DNA of 64,000 nucleotides from Claveliimonas acetigenes (lineage in GTDB: Bacteria; Bacillota; Clostridia; Lachnospirales; Lachnospiraceae), in assembly GCF_025567385.1 (NCBI RefSeq), contig NZ_JAOQJU010000017.1, positions 1 to 64,000 on the forward strand. The letters are read 5' to 3'. A model generated the notes under the pieces. That model had not been told where the DNA came from and did no database searches. It saw nothing but the letters and a program-made list of their open reading frames with translations. How positions within the stretch are numbered: position 1 is the first letter of the stretch; the number at the start of each line of letters is the position of its first letter. Position numbers and translations under genes: made by a program. This document shows, piece by piece, positions 10,864 to 20,039 of the stretch.

Positions 10864-12099
10864 TTACTCGCCTTTAAAGAAATTCATGATCCTTGTCAGA
10901 AGTCCATCTTTAAATCCACTTTCACTTACGGTGCTGTCCGTAATCACATTCTCACCCAGCGCTTCATCATTTGTCTCACTCAGGATTCCGTCTCCGGAGC
11001 CTACAAAAAATGTTTTAATAGAATTCCATACACTTGACAATCCGCTAAGTTCTCCGCTCAGATTATCCAGGGTATCTTTCAATGCACTCACATCATAATC
11101 ATACTGAGAAATCTTCTCCATCAATGCGACAATCTGCGACCTCTGCTCTTCCGTCAACTCAGCATCATACTTTTCGGCAATCGTATCCACCGCGTCGCCG
11201 ATTTCTTCCGCATCCGTATATCCCTTGTCCAGAATCTCCGTCTTAACATCATTCATAATCTCAGAAGCGGTCTCCTGTCCAAATGCATCTGCAAGCGCCC
11301 CTGTCGTAATCAGCTCTTCCACAGCAGCTTCTTTCTTTCCTTCATCCAGACTTTCTCCACTGGCTGTCTCATAAGCCATCATAATACCTGTCAGTGCGCC
11401 TGTGCCGGACACTTCAAACGGGCACGCTGCAACCACATTACAATTCTCCATTCCTGCGGTCGTTAATGTACTCGCAATCATCGCACTCGTAACAAAATTC
11501 AAATTCGCCGTCTTTACTTTAATCCCTCCGGATTCCGTTGGTTCAACATAAGCACAGCTATTCGTTGTTGCTCCGATCTGCTCATCCGTCGCAATGCCTT
11601 CCATATATTGTACTTCGTCCGCATGTGTGACAATAATGGTTCTCACTTCATCCGCTTCTACACCAAAGTAAGAATACATTGCGGCCCTCTGTTCTGCTGA
11701 AAGATTCTCTCCAAGTGTTACTACATTATCACTCGCGACTTCATTATCTTTCTCTTCATCCGCATCTTCTTTATCTGCGCCTTCTTCATCCTGATTGGTT
11801 GTCGCTTCTTCCGTATCTGCCGTATCTGAAGATTCTGCAGAAGACGGTTCTTCCGTTTTTACACTGTCGCCAACTGCCGCTCCACTCTCTGTACCATCCG
11901 CAGCGGCGCTGTCGCTTCCTGCCTGCTCGGATACTCCATCGGTAGAAGCCGAGTCGCCGATGACTCCTCCTTCTGCCTCCTGCTCTGTTGTCTCCTGAGC
12001 GGCATCTGCGGATGTCTCGGCTGCTCCCGCAGTCATCGGCATACCCGCCGTCATCAATACTGCCGCCATCAAAAGCGGCAAAATCCTTCTTTTTTTCAT
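10864..12099 (-). CDS. Secreted DUF1002 protein
   Basis: About 411-residue exported protein. ATG 12099 (MKKRRILPLL) is chosen over the upstream GTG 12108 because AAGGGTGG is well spaced to it. Signal peptide to about residue 27 (ending TAGAAE), then an acidic low-complexity linker rich in E, D, S, T and A (about 30-125), then a DUF1002 domain (PF06207; B. subtilis YpuA type) from GENLSAEQRAAMYSYFGV to about residue 345, and a short amphipathic tail. Function of DUF1002 is unknown; the linker suggests the domain is held away from the membrane or wall. No C-terminal anchor is visible. Confidence 0.85.
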   Translation of the reverse strand: MKKRRILPLLMAAVLMTAGMPMTAGAAETSADAAQETTEQEAEGGVIGDSASTDGVSEQAGSDSAAADGTESGAAVGDSVKTEEPSSAESSDTADTEEATTNQDEEGADKEDADEEKDNEVASDNVVTLGENLSAEQRAAMYSYFGVEADEVRTIIVTHADEVQYMEGIATDEQIGATTNSCAYVEPTESGGIKVKTANLNFVTSAMIASTLTTAGMENCNVVAACPFEVSGTGALTGIMMAYETASGESLDEGKKEAAVEELITTGALADAFGQETASEIMNDVKTEILDKGYTDAEEIGDAVDTIAEKYDAELTEEQRSQIVALMEKISQYDYDVSALKDTLDNLSGELSGLSSVWNSIKTFFVGSGDGILSETNDEALGENVITDSTVSESGFKDGLLTRIMNFFKGE

Positions 12100-12192
12100 A
12101 ATATCCACCCTTTTTAATTATTTGCAAATTATACTTTACCCTTCATAATATAGCATACTCTTCCTGCATTGTACATGAAAGATTTCTTAAGT

Positions 12193-13914
12193 TTATTTAA
12201 TGATTTTCCAAAATTTTCGGTCGCTCTTCATGGCATAAACCACGTCCGCCGCGTTCATTGTGGATTTCCGGTGAGACACCAGCACCACCGTTTTATCACC
12301 TCTGGATTCCTTCAATGATTTTAAAATAATTCCTTCGTTCAGGGAATCCAGATTGCTGGTCGGTTCGTCCAGAAGGAGCAACGGTGCGTCGTGCAGGAAT
12401 GCACGCGCAATCCCGATTCTCTGTTTCTCACCGCCGGAGAGGGTATCGCCCAACTCCCCGACTTCCGTGTCGTATCCATGCGGAAGTGTCAGGATAAACT
12501 CATGGATAGAAGCCTTTTTCGCCGCCTCCACAATCTCTTCCCGCGTCGCCCCGGGCTTTCCGACCGCAATATTATTAGCGATAGAATCATGGAACAGATA
12601 CGTCTCCTGCGTCACATAAGATTCCACGTCCCGCAGATTTTTCGTATTAATTCCGCGGATGTCTTTCCCGGAGATTCGGATACTTCCGCCGTCCACATCC
12701 CAGAAACGCATCAAAAGCTTTAACAGGGTAGACTTGCCGGAGCCGCTGGCTCCATGGATTCCCACAACTTTTCCCTTTGGAATCTCAATGGAGTAATCCT
12801 TCAGAATCTGCTCCTCCTCATAAGCAAAATCTACGTGCTCTGCTGCCGCGCCGTCAAATGCCGTCTCTTCTTCTCCGCTGACTTCTCTGACCTGCGGCTC
12901 TTCCTCCAGCAGGGACAGCACCCGTTCCCCGGCCGCCAACGTCTGGTTCAGATTATTGGACAGACTAGAGAGCGCCGTCACCGGTCCGAAGGATCCCATC
13001 ATGGCAATCACCGCAATCAGCGCCTCTTCGAAACTGACAGCGCCATTTCCAAACTGCAGAAGCATAAAGAAGAGCATCCCAAAGGAAAACAAGAGGATCA
13101 CCAGATTGGTAAGCGACCCTTGCGCCGCTTCCCGACGGTTCAGCTTCTTCTGCATTTGCCCTAAATCTCTGGAACGCTCATCCATCTGCTCCATCCGCTC
13201 CTTGCCTCTGCCGTACTGGATCGTCTCATCCAGCCCCCGCAGAGAATCCAGGATAAAGCTGTTCAAATCCCCGAATGAATTGCGGAACTCCATGCCGTCC
13301 TGCGCGCCTTTTCTCCCGTTCCAAAGCGGGATCACCGCACCTACGATCAGATAGCCAAGCAGCGCGATTACACCTGCAGGCGCATACTGCGCGCCGATAA
13401 AGAATACCATCACAAACGACGTCACAACTGCAATCGCGATTGGCGAAATTGTATGTGCATAAAAAACCTCCAGAAGCTCGATATCCGACGTAAGGATTGA
13501 GATCAGATTTCCCTTATCCCTTCCCTCCAGCTTTGCCGGACAGAGCTTCCGAAGCGCTGCAAATACTTTATGCCGGACAATCGCCAGCAATTTAAACGCG
13601 ATAAAGTGATTACAGTACTGCTCCCCGTAATGAAGCACGCCCCGCAGAACCGCCAGCACAACCAAAAGCGCCGCCATACTGCCCGGAGACCGGGACAGAA
13701 AAAATCCCACATTCGCCGCGTCCGTGCTCAACCCTATCAATGTGAAGAGTCCATGCAGCAATCCATAGCCCGCGAGAATTGTAAGGAAAATTGCGCACAG
13801 ATACCCCAGAACCCCAAGAAGGACAGCCAGGCACATCAACGGAAGCAGCGGCTTCACCAGGCCGACAAGCTGTCCCATAATAACAATTCCTTTTCTGCGT
13901 TTCTTCTCTTCCAT
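12193..13914 (-). CDS. ABC exporter half-transporter, CydC-like
   Basis: 573 residues: six-helix ABC transmembrane domain (about 15-330) fused to an ATPase domain with Walker A GASGSGKST, signature LSGGEKQR and Walker B LLLLDEP followed by a histidine switch (VSHRKST). Resembles CydC of the CydDC cysteine/glutathione exporter, a complex that binds haem and is needed for cytochrome bd. Start ATG 13914 shares one base with the stop of the CydD-like partner (TAATG), so translation is coupled. As the last gene of the haem locus it probably handles a reductant or haem-related substrate; a streptococcal sia-type exporter is an alternative. No cytochrome bd genes are in the window. Confidence 0.85.
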   Translation of the reverse strand: MEEKKRRKGIVIMGQLVGLVKPLLPLMCLAVLLGVLGYLCAIFLTILAGYGLLHGLFTLIGLSTDAANVGFFLSRSPGSMAALLVVLAVLRGVLHYGEQYCNHFIAFKLLAIVRHKVFAALRKLCPAKLEGRDKGNLISILTSDIELLEVFYAHTISPIAIAVVTSFVMVFFIGAQYAPAGVIALLGYLIVGAVIPLWNGRKGAQDGMEFRNSFGDLNSFILDSLRGLDETIQYGRGKERMEQMDERSRDLGQMQKKLNRREAAQGSLTNLVILLFSFGMLFFMLLQFGNGAVSFEEALIAVIAMMGSFGPVTALSSLSNNLNQTLAAGERVLSLLEEEPQVREVSGEEETAFDGAAAEHVDFAYEEEQILKDYSIEIPKGKVVGIHGASGSGKSTLLKLLMRFWDVDGGSIRISGKDIRGINTKNLRDVESYVTQETYLFHDSIANNIAVGKPGATREEIVEAAKKASIHEFILTLPHGYDTEVGELGDTLSGGEKQRIGIARAFLHDAPLLLLDEPTSNLDSLNEGIILKSLKESRGDKTVVLVSHRKSTMNAADVVYAMKSDRKFWKIIK

Positions 13915-15650
13915 TACTCAGCCGCCTCCTTTCCGTAAGCCTCCAGTTCCTGCTGATATCGATACAACTGTGCGTACGCCCCGCCGGAACGCATCAGCTC
14001 CGCATGAGTGCCGGACTGCTCTACGCGCCCATCTTTTAACAGATAAATCCGATCCGACTCCACTACATTTGCCAATCTGTGGGAAATCAGAAGGATGGTC
14101 TTAGACTTCGCCAGCTCTCGGATCACATCCATAATCATCTCTTCGCTTTCCATATCAATATTAGACGTTGCCTCATCAAAGATATAGACCGGCGTATCGT
14201 GGAGCAAAGCCCTCGCCAGCGCCAAACGCTGCCGCTGGCCGCCGGAGAGATTGCTCCCCATTTCCAGAAGCATGGTATCAAGCCCCTGCTGCTCCTCCAC
14301 AAATCCCAGCAGATTCACCTTGTCAAGAGCTGCCCGCATCTCCTCTTCCGACGCGTCCGCTTTACCCATCTTTAGATTCTCCCGAACTGTCCCCTTAAAT
14401 AAATAACTGTTATGGGACACCAATGTAATGTGCTCCATCAGACTCTTTTCCGACACATCCTTAAGCTCCATTCCCTGAATGGTAATGCTGCCCCGGTAGC
14501 CTTTATTTCTCCCCATCAGAAGCCCTGCGATTGTGCTCTTCCCACAACCGGAGGTTCCCACAAGGGAAGTAAAACTCCCCGCCTCAAATTCCATAGACAC
14601 GCCATCCAGAATATCCCGTCCTTTCTCGTAAGCAAAACTTACATTTTCCAGCTTGATACAGACTGCCTTCTCTTCAAGCTCCCTGCCATCCCTCTCCGGC
14701 TCCGGCAGATCTAAAAGTGCGAAAATCTTATCGCTGGCTGCCATCCCGTTCATAGCAATGTGGAAAAACGAGCCCAGAAGCCGCAGAGGAATAAAGAACT
14801 CTGACGCCAGCAGGATAATCATAAGTGCACCTCCGAAGCTTACACTTCCCTTCGCAAATTCCGAGAGCGTCACAATCATCCCCACCGCCGCACCGCCGTA
14901 AGCAATAATATCCATCACACTGGTAGAATTAAGCTGCATCGTCAACACCTTCATAGTAATCCGGCGAAAACGCTGAGACTCCTCGTCCATTTCCTCCGCC
15001 TTTCCTTCGTCTGATTGATAGATTTTTAGCGTTGTCAGACCCTGCAGATTTTCCAGGAAAGAATCCCCAAGCTCCGTATAGATGCCCCAGTACTTATTCA
15101 AAAGCTTTTTGGCAAATTTCTGCACTGCCACAATGGATATGGGAATCAGCGGCACACAGACAAGAAGCACCAGGCTCGCCTTCAGATCCACAAAAGCAAG
15201 GATGACAAAGAGGGTCACCGGAGCCAGCAGACTGTAAAATAACTGTGCCAGATATCTTCCGAAATACGTCTCCAACTGCTCGACGCCTTCCGCCGCCATC
15301 TGTACTACCTCAGAGGTAGCGGCATTTTCCCGGTAGGAAGCGCCAAGCCTTAATAGTTTCCCGTAAATCTTCTCCCGCAGGATCCGCTTCACATCTACGC
15401 TCGCTTCGTGGGAGGCATAAGAAGCCTGCCGATCGCAGAAGAATCGAAGCAGGATTGCCGCAAGAACCAGCGCGCCGTAAGACGCCATTCTGTTCCCCGT
15501 AAGTTTCCCGAACAGCGCCCCCTCAAGAAGCATCGCTGCCGCATAGATCATCACCACCTGGCAGAGCAGAGACATCCACTTCCACGCGACCTGCAGCACG
15601 ATATATTTTTTTGCATGAGACAATAATTTTACCAATCTTGTTTTTATCAT
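13914..15650 (-). CDS. ABC exporter half-transporter, CydD-like
   Basis: 578 residues, fused membrane and ATPase domains. Walker A GTSGCGKST, signature LSGGQRQR, Walker B VYIFDEA and the switch histidine ISHR are intact, so this is a functional ATPase half. The membrane domain (about 15-310) is of the CydD/type IV exporter kind. It is translationally coupled to the downstream CydC-like gene and is 22 nt from the DUF454 gene upstream. The pair is expected to form a heterodimer. CydDC itself exports cysteine and glutathione; whether this pair does so or moves haem or a peptide cannot be told from sequence. Confidence 0.85.
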   Translation of the reverse strand: MIKTRLVKLLSHAKKYIVLQVAWKWMSLLCQVVMIYAAAMLLEGALFGKLTGNRMASYGALVLAAILLRFFCDRQASYASHEASVDVKRILREKIYGKLLRLGASYRENAATSEVVQMAAEGVEQLETYFGRYLAQLFYSLLAPVTLFVILAFVDLKASLVLLVCVPLIPISIVAVQKFAKKLLNKYWGIYTELGDSFLENLQGLTTLKIYQSDEGKAEEMDEESQRFRRITMKVLTMQLNSTSVMDIIAYGGAAVGMIVTLSEFAKGSVSFGGALMIILLASEFFIPLRLLGSFFHIAMNGMAASDKIFALLDLPEPERDGRELEEKAVCIKLENVSFAYEKGRDILDGVSMEFEAGSFTSLVGTSGCGKSTIAGLLMGRNKGYRGSITIQGMELKDVSEKSLMEHITLVSHNSYLFKGTVRENLKMGKADASEEEMRAALDKVNLLGFVEEQQGLDTMLLEMGSNLSGGQRQRLALARALLHDTPVYIFDEATSNIDMESEEMIMDVIRELAKSKTILLISHRLANVVESDRIYLLKDGRVEQSGTHAELMRSGGAYAQLYRYQQELEAYGKEAAE

Positions 15651-15672
15651 GATCCGTCTCTTTCCTCTCTTT

Positions 15673-16071
15673 TTATTCCACCGCTGCCTCTGACCGCCGG
15701 ATCGTTTTCACCCGGAAGAAGAAGTACAGCAGATGGCACACCCACACAATGGTGATACACACTCTCCCAATCGGCACATTTTTCATACAGAGAAATGCAA
15801 CCGCCATAACTACTGTCACCATGCCGACAATCTTGAGCTTCGTTGCCATCGTCATAGAACGGTTCTTTACAAAGCTGTCCAGATGCTTCTTATACAGATT
15901 TGTACTGAGAAACCAATCATGAAGCCGCTTCGAGCTTTTCGCAAAGCAAAATACAGTCGCCATATAAAGCGGCACCGTCGGCAGGACCGGAAGCACGATC
16001 CCCACCGTTCCCAGCCCCAGACAGAAAAAAACCAGCAGGACCCAAAAAATCTTAAATGGATTTGTATTCAT
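15673..16071 (-). CDS. DUF454 (YbaN family) membrane protein
   Basis: 132 residues with three or four hydrophobic segments and the family-typical N-terminal pattern (FWVLLVFFCLGLGTVGIVLPVLPTVP given here in part: GTVGIVLPVLPTVP), then FCFAKSSKRLHDWF. Matches DUF454/YbaN inner membrane proteins, whose role is unknown. DUF454 genes sit near haem utilisation genes in several Firmicutes, in line with its position between the haem importer ATPase and the CydDC-like exporter. It is 22 nt from each neighbour, so it is part of the same transcript. Confidence 0.85.
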   Translation of the reverse strand: MNTNPFKIFWVLLVFFCLGLGTVGIVLPVLPTVPLYMATVFCFAKSSKRLHDWFLSTNLYKKHLDSFVKNRSMTMATKLKIVGMVTVVMAVAFLCMKNVPIGRVCITIVWVCHLLYFFFRVKTIRRSEAAVE

Positions 16072-16093
16072 TATTCCTTACCTCTTTCTATTT

Positions 16094-16882
16094 TTAAACA
16101 GTCAACACGAAGATCTGTCCTTCCACCTTCGTTACTTCCAGCCGGATGCCATAAAGCTCCTGAATGCTGTCCGGGTTGATGACCTCCTCCGGAACGCCGT
16201 CCACCGTCACATGACCGTCCTTCAGTCCTACCACCCGGTCAGAAAATGCAATTGCCTGATTGATGTCATGCAGTACCATGACAATCGTAATGCCGTATTC
16301 ACGGTTCAATTTCTTCACCAGCTCCAGAATCTCAATCTGATAGCGAATATCCAGATACGTCGTCGGCTCATCAAGAAACAGTATTTTCGTATTCTGTGCC
16401 AGAGCCATAGCAATCCACACCCTCTGCCTCTGGCCGCCGGATAGCCTTGCCACTTCCCTGTCCCGGTAAGCGAGGATTCCCGTAACCTCCATCGCCCACT
16501 CTGTCAGCCGCTCATCCTCCTCCGTTCGGCTCTGCATCATTTTCCGATGAGGCGTGCGCCCAAAGGATACCAGTCGTTCCACCGTAATATCGTCACTTGC
16601 CGTATTGTACTGCTGCACAATCGACACCTGGCGGGCAAATTCCTTCAAATTCAAATTTTGTATATTTTTGCCTCTCAGGAAAATATTTCCCTTTTTCGGG
16701 TAAAGATTCTTCGTCATCAGGGAAAACAGCGTAGACTTACCGCAGCCATTTGCACCCATAATCGTTGTAATCTTACCTTCCTCAATCTTAACGGACACGC
16801 CCCGAAGCACGCTGTTCTTCCCATAAGCAAAGGATAAGTCCCGGACTTCCATCGCCGGTTTCTGTGTGTCTTTAGTTTGCAT
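16094..16882 (-). CDS. Haem/iron ABC importer ATPase (FecE/HtsC-like)
   Basis: 262-residue cytoplasmic ATPase of the iron-chelate/haem/B12 importer family. Walker A GANGCGKST (about 40-48), Q-loop QQYNT, signature LSGGQRQR, Walker B ILFLDEPTTYLD and switch HDIN are all present. It overlaps the permease gene by 11 nt. With the permease and lipoprotein it forms a complete type II importer. The neighbouring NEAT and Shp-like genes make haem the likeliest cargo rather than a siderophore. Confidence 0.93.
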   Translation of the reverse strand: MQTKDTQKPAMEVRDLSFAYGKNSVLRGVSVKIEEGKITTIMGANGCGKSTLFSLMTKNLYPKKGNIFLRGKNIQNLNLKEFARQVSIVQQYNTASDDITVERLVSFGRTPHRKMMQSRTEEDERLTEWAMEVTGILAYRDREVARLSGGQRQRVWIAMALAQNTKILFLDEPTTYLDIRYQIEILELVKKLNREYGITIVMVLHDINQAIAFSDRVVGLKDGHVTVDGVPEEVINPDSIQELYGIRLEVTKVEGQIFVLTV

Positions 16883-17870
16883 ACTTCTTCGACCTCCTCA
16901 GCAGAATGATAAAGAACGGGCCTCCGACCACACTCATAATAATGGACGCCGACACCTCGTAAGGAGACGCAATCGTCCTTCCGATAGTATCTGCCAGCAA
17001 AAAGGTAAAGGCGCCAAGCAGCATAGAAAACGGCACCAGCTTCTTATGGTCGCTTCCCACAAGAAGCCTTCCGATATGCGGCACGATCAATCCCAGAAAA
17101 CTGACCGTTCCTACCACTGCGGTAGATATACTGGCAAGCAGCACCGCAATCAGCGAAATTACAATCCGCATGGTATTTACATTGACGCCCAGACTCCGGG
17201 CCGTCTTATCCTCCAGCGCCAGAAGGTTGCAGGTTCTGACAAATATAAGCGCCAGCACAAGCCCAACCACCACATAGGGAAGCAGCGTATAGACATCGTC
17301 CCATGTCTTCATGGTAATATTGCCGTTGACGATAGACGCCACTCCCGACATATTTCCGCCGTTCATAGCATTAAGGGCGCTTGAGAGTCCCGAGAACATC
17401 GCCTGCACCGCAACACCCACAAGGATGATCCGAAGAGGGCTTAAGCCTCCCTTCCACGACAGCGTATACACTAAGAAAAATGCCAATACGCCGCCGCCAA
17501 ATGCAAAGAGCGGCGTAAAAAAGTAAAGCGACGGGGCAAATGCTGTAACCAGCACCGCCGCAAAGCTGGCTCCGCTGGAGATGCCAATAATCCCCGGGTC
17601 TGCCAATGGATTCTTAAGCACCGCCTGAAACAAAACACCGGATACGGCCACCGCCGCCCCTGCCAGAATGGAAATCACGATACGTGGGAAACGCAGGTCA
17701 TAGATGGTTGCCACATCCTCATTGTACTCCACAAATAATCCCCGAAGCAGCTCCGGGAAGCTCACTTTCAGGCTTCCAATATTCACTGCCGCAACGAAAA
17801 GCGCCACAAGAAGAATCCCTATAATAAGGAAGGAAAGCGCCGCCCGCACCGTCTTCTTTTTCGTACTCAT
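16872..17870 (-). CDS. Haem/iron ABC importer permease (FecCD family)
   Basis: 332-residue polytopic protein of the FecCD/BtuC family, about ten membrane helices. Family hallmarks are visible: LRFPRIVISILAGAAVAVSG near residue 58, DPGIIGISSGA near residue 95, and a C-terminal GLIVPHIGRLLVGSDHK coupling segment near residue 260. It shares one base with the stop of the binding protein gene (TGATG) and overlaps the ATPase gene, so the three importer genes are tightly coupled. Expected to form a homodimer with two ATPase subunits. Confidence 0.93.
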   Translation of the reverse strand: MSTKKKTVRAALSFLIIGILLVALFVAAVNIGSLKVSFPELLRGLFVEYNEDVATIYDLRFPRIVISILAGAAVAVSGVLFQAVLKNPLADPGIIGISSGASFAAVLVTAFAPSLYFFTPLFAFGGGVLAFFLVYTLSWKGGLSPLRIILVGVAVQAMFSGLSSALNAMNGGNMSGVASIVNGNITMKTWDDVYTLLPYVVVGLVLALIFVRTCNLLALEDKTARSLGVNVNTMRIVISLIAVLLASISTAVVGTVSFLGLIVPHIGRLLVGSDHKKLVPFSMLLGAFTFLLADTIGRTIASPYEVSASIIMSVVGGPFFIILLRRSKKYAN

Positions 17871-18949
17871 CAGTTCCCGCCTCCCTGTGCTTTCTCACTG
17901 CTCTCCTTCGCCTTTTCCTCGTCTTCTTCACTCTCCGGGTAGAGAATCGGCTGCAGTTCTTCCAGCGCCTCCGGGTAGCGGAAGGTCGCGCTCATGCCAA
18001 ACAGTTCGTAACTCAGGTAATAGACCTGATCATTCTGTACCGCGTCAAAATGCTGCCAGATGTCATTTGTTTCAAAATCCTCTTTGAACATCTCCATCAC
18101 CTGATCCGGAAGCGCATGGGAAGCACACAGGATAATGTCCGGCTCCTTCGTCTTCATGTCCTCCGTATTGACAGTCAGGAATTCCTGATCTGTTCCGGCG
18201 TAGACATTCTCGCCGCCCGCCAGTTCCACAAGACTCCCAACATAAGAATTTTCCGTCGCAATAATATAGGAACCGGGAAGCCCCATCAGCACCAGAACCT
18301 TCGGGGACACCTTCCCTTCATTCTTCTCCTTATATTCCTTGTAAAATTCCGTAAATTCATCCACCAGATCCTGCGCCTGTTCTTCACGCCCGAAGATTTC
18401 CCCCAGCTCCTGGATGGATCGGTACATTCCCGGCACACTCCTCAGATTCAGGAACGCCCAATCGGTATCGATTGCCTCGTACTTGGGCTGAAGGTCGCCC
18501 TGTAAAGAAGACGGGCTTAAGATCCAGTCCGGATCCAGAGACGCCACGATCTCCATATCCGGGCTCATTGCCGTTCCCACCGTCTCCACCTCATCATAGC
18601 GATCCGGCAGCGTCGAGATCGTGCTGGAGCAGATTCCCACAAGTTCCAGGTCCAGCTTATCGCAAATATCCGCCGTAGCAGGAGACGTTGCAATGATACG
18701 CGGTTCTTCCTCCATTGAAGATACCTTCTTCTTCGCGGCTTCCACAGCCGCTTTCTCCTCCGGGTCGTCGATGGCAAGCAGCGTCTCTACTTCGTCCGTA
18801 TCCTCAGAAATTTCTGCAGACGTCTCCGTGGCAGACTCCTCGCTCTTTCCCTGGCTTTGGTCGACACATCCCCAGAGAGAAGCGCTCACCAGACACAGAA
18901 TCGATGTAAAGCAAAGTCTCTTGACGATTCTGCTTCTAATATTCATCAT
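17870..18949 (-). CDS. Haem/iron ABC importer substrate-binding lipoprotein
   Basis: About 359 residues. ATG 18949 is chosen because GGAGG lies 8 nt upstream; a GTG at 18964 is less likely. A lipobox (LWGC) ends the signal peptide near residue 28, followed by an acidic S/T/E linker, then a class III (TroA-type) periplasmic-binding fold starting EPRIIATSPATADICDKL and a long helix linking two lobes. Resembles IsdE/HtsA-type haem or Fe(III)-siderophore receptors. Haem ligands (Met and His in HtsA) cannot be assigned safely by eye. It overlaps the Shp-like gene by 14 nt, which suggests that the two act in sequence. Confidence 0.9.
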   Translation of the reverse strand: MMNIRSRIVKRLCFTSILCLVSASLWGCVDQSQGKSEESATETSAEISEDTDEVETLLAIDDPEEKAAVEAAKKKVSSMEEEPRIIATSPATADICDKLDLELVGICSSTISTLPDRYDEVETVGTAMSPDMEIVASLDPDWILSPSSLQGDLQPKYEAIDTDWAFLNLRSVPGMYRSIQELGEIFGREEQAQDLVDEFTEFYKEYKEKNEGKVSPKVLVLMGLPGSYIIATENSYVGSLVELAGGENVYAGTDQEFLTVNTEDMKTKEPDIILCASHALPDQVMEMFKEDFETNDIWQHFDAVQNDQVYYLSYELFGMSATFRYPEALEELQPILYPESEEDEEKAKESSEKAQGGGN

Positions 18950-20015
18950 CGTCTTCACCTCCACCCCATCTGCGCCAGTTTTTACGGAAATAATATACGA
19001 TACCAGCCCCCACGGCCATTAGAATCAATCCTGCAATTAAAATAGAAATCACCTGTGAGAAAATCCGCTCGCCCATAGACAGACCCGCCGACGCTTCTTT
19101 TATCTCTCCGCCATCCGCTTCTTCTCCGGCTTTTTGCGCTGTGGAAAGGCTTAAGCCCTGCGCACCGTTTAACGTAGAATCCTCTGCACTAAGCGTTGTA
19201 TCCGAATCCGCCGGCTCCGTAATACTGCTCTTTAATTCCGGCGCCTGTACATCTCCGCTTTCTGTATTTTCTTCTTCTGCATTTTCTTCTTTCGTATCTG
19301 TGCTTCCGTTTCCCAGCGAAGAACTGCCGGAGCTTAGCGAACTTCCAGAAGAGAGCGAACCGGAACTGCCGGCCCCTGATCCGCCGCTGGCGGCACCTGC
19401 ACTTTCAGACGCCTGCAGCGAAGAGCCGCCGGACGACGCTGTGCTGCTGCCGGATGATGCCGTCACCATCGTCGCATTCATATCCGTATTATTTCCCGCA
19501 CTGTAATTGCTCGGATACAGATAAAACACCACATCCCGCCCCATCGGGCTTACATACATAGACACCCGGACGACACAATTCTCACTGGGCACCTGCAGAC
19601 ACACATCCGCTGTCGTGCCATTTCCGTCTGTCCCGTTTCCCGTCACACCCATCGCCGGGGATGACCAGCCGGAATCTCCCACATTCTGTACCCAGAAACT
19701 CTGGTTCGAGGTATAATCAATCAGACTCATACGAATCGTCAGATAGAATTCTCCACTGTCCGTTACTTCCATAATTCCCGTTGTGTAAATGCATCCTTCC
19801 ACCATTCCCTGCCCGGTGGCATAGCTGGACTCTCCGCCGGAATCCTCGATCTCTCCCGTTACCGGATGTCGATAACATGGCGTCACACTGCAAGTGTAAA
19901 CATTGCCGGACGCCGCATAGACTGGAAAAGCAGGAACGCCTGCCCCCAGAATGAGGGCAAGCGCGAATGCCAGAACTCCAGCCAGGGCTTTCTGTTTCCT
20001 CTTTGCTGTCTTCAT
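18936..20015 (-). CDS. shp: Shp-like cell-surface haem-binding protein
   Basis: 359 residues: signal peptide to about 35, a haem-binding Shp domain (about 36-175), a long S/G/A linker, and a C-terminal membrane helix with a basic then acidic tail (329-359). The domain matches streptococcal Shp closely by eye: YRHPVTGEIEDSGGE, GQGMVEG, RMSLIDY and SPMGRDVVFYL. Shp ligates haem through two methionines, Met66 and Met153; the candidate equivalents here are Met71 and Met158, with the same spacing of 87 residues. Shp takes haem from the surface receptor and passes it to the lipoprotein, which fits the neighbours on both sides. The wall-spanning linker and membrane anchor replace any sortase motif. 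Confidence 0.92.
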   Translation of the reverse strand: MKTAKRKQKALAGVLAFALALILGAGVPAFPVYAASGNVYTCSVTPCYRHPVTGEIEDSGGESSYATGQGMVEGCIYTTGIMEVTDSGEFYLTIRMSLIDYTSNQSFWVQNVGDSGWSSPAMGVTGNGTDGNGTTADVCLQVPSENCVVRVSMYVSPMGRDVVFYLYPSNYSAGNNTDMNATMVTASSGSSTASSGGSSLQASESAGAASGGSGAGSSGSLSSGSSLSSGSSSLGNGSTDTKEENAEEENTESGDVQAPELKSSITEPADSDTTLSAEDSTLNGAQGLSLSTAQKAGEEADGGEIKEASAGLSMGERIFSQVISILIAGLILMAVGAGIVYYFRKNWRRWGGGEDDDEY

Positions 20016-20039
20016 GTTCTTCCTATTCCTTCCTGATAT

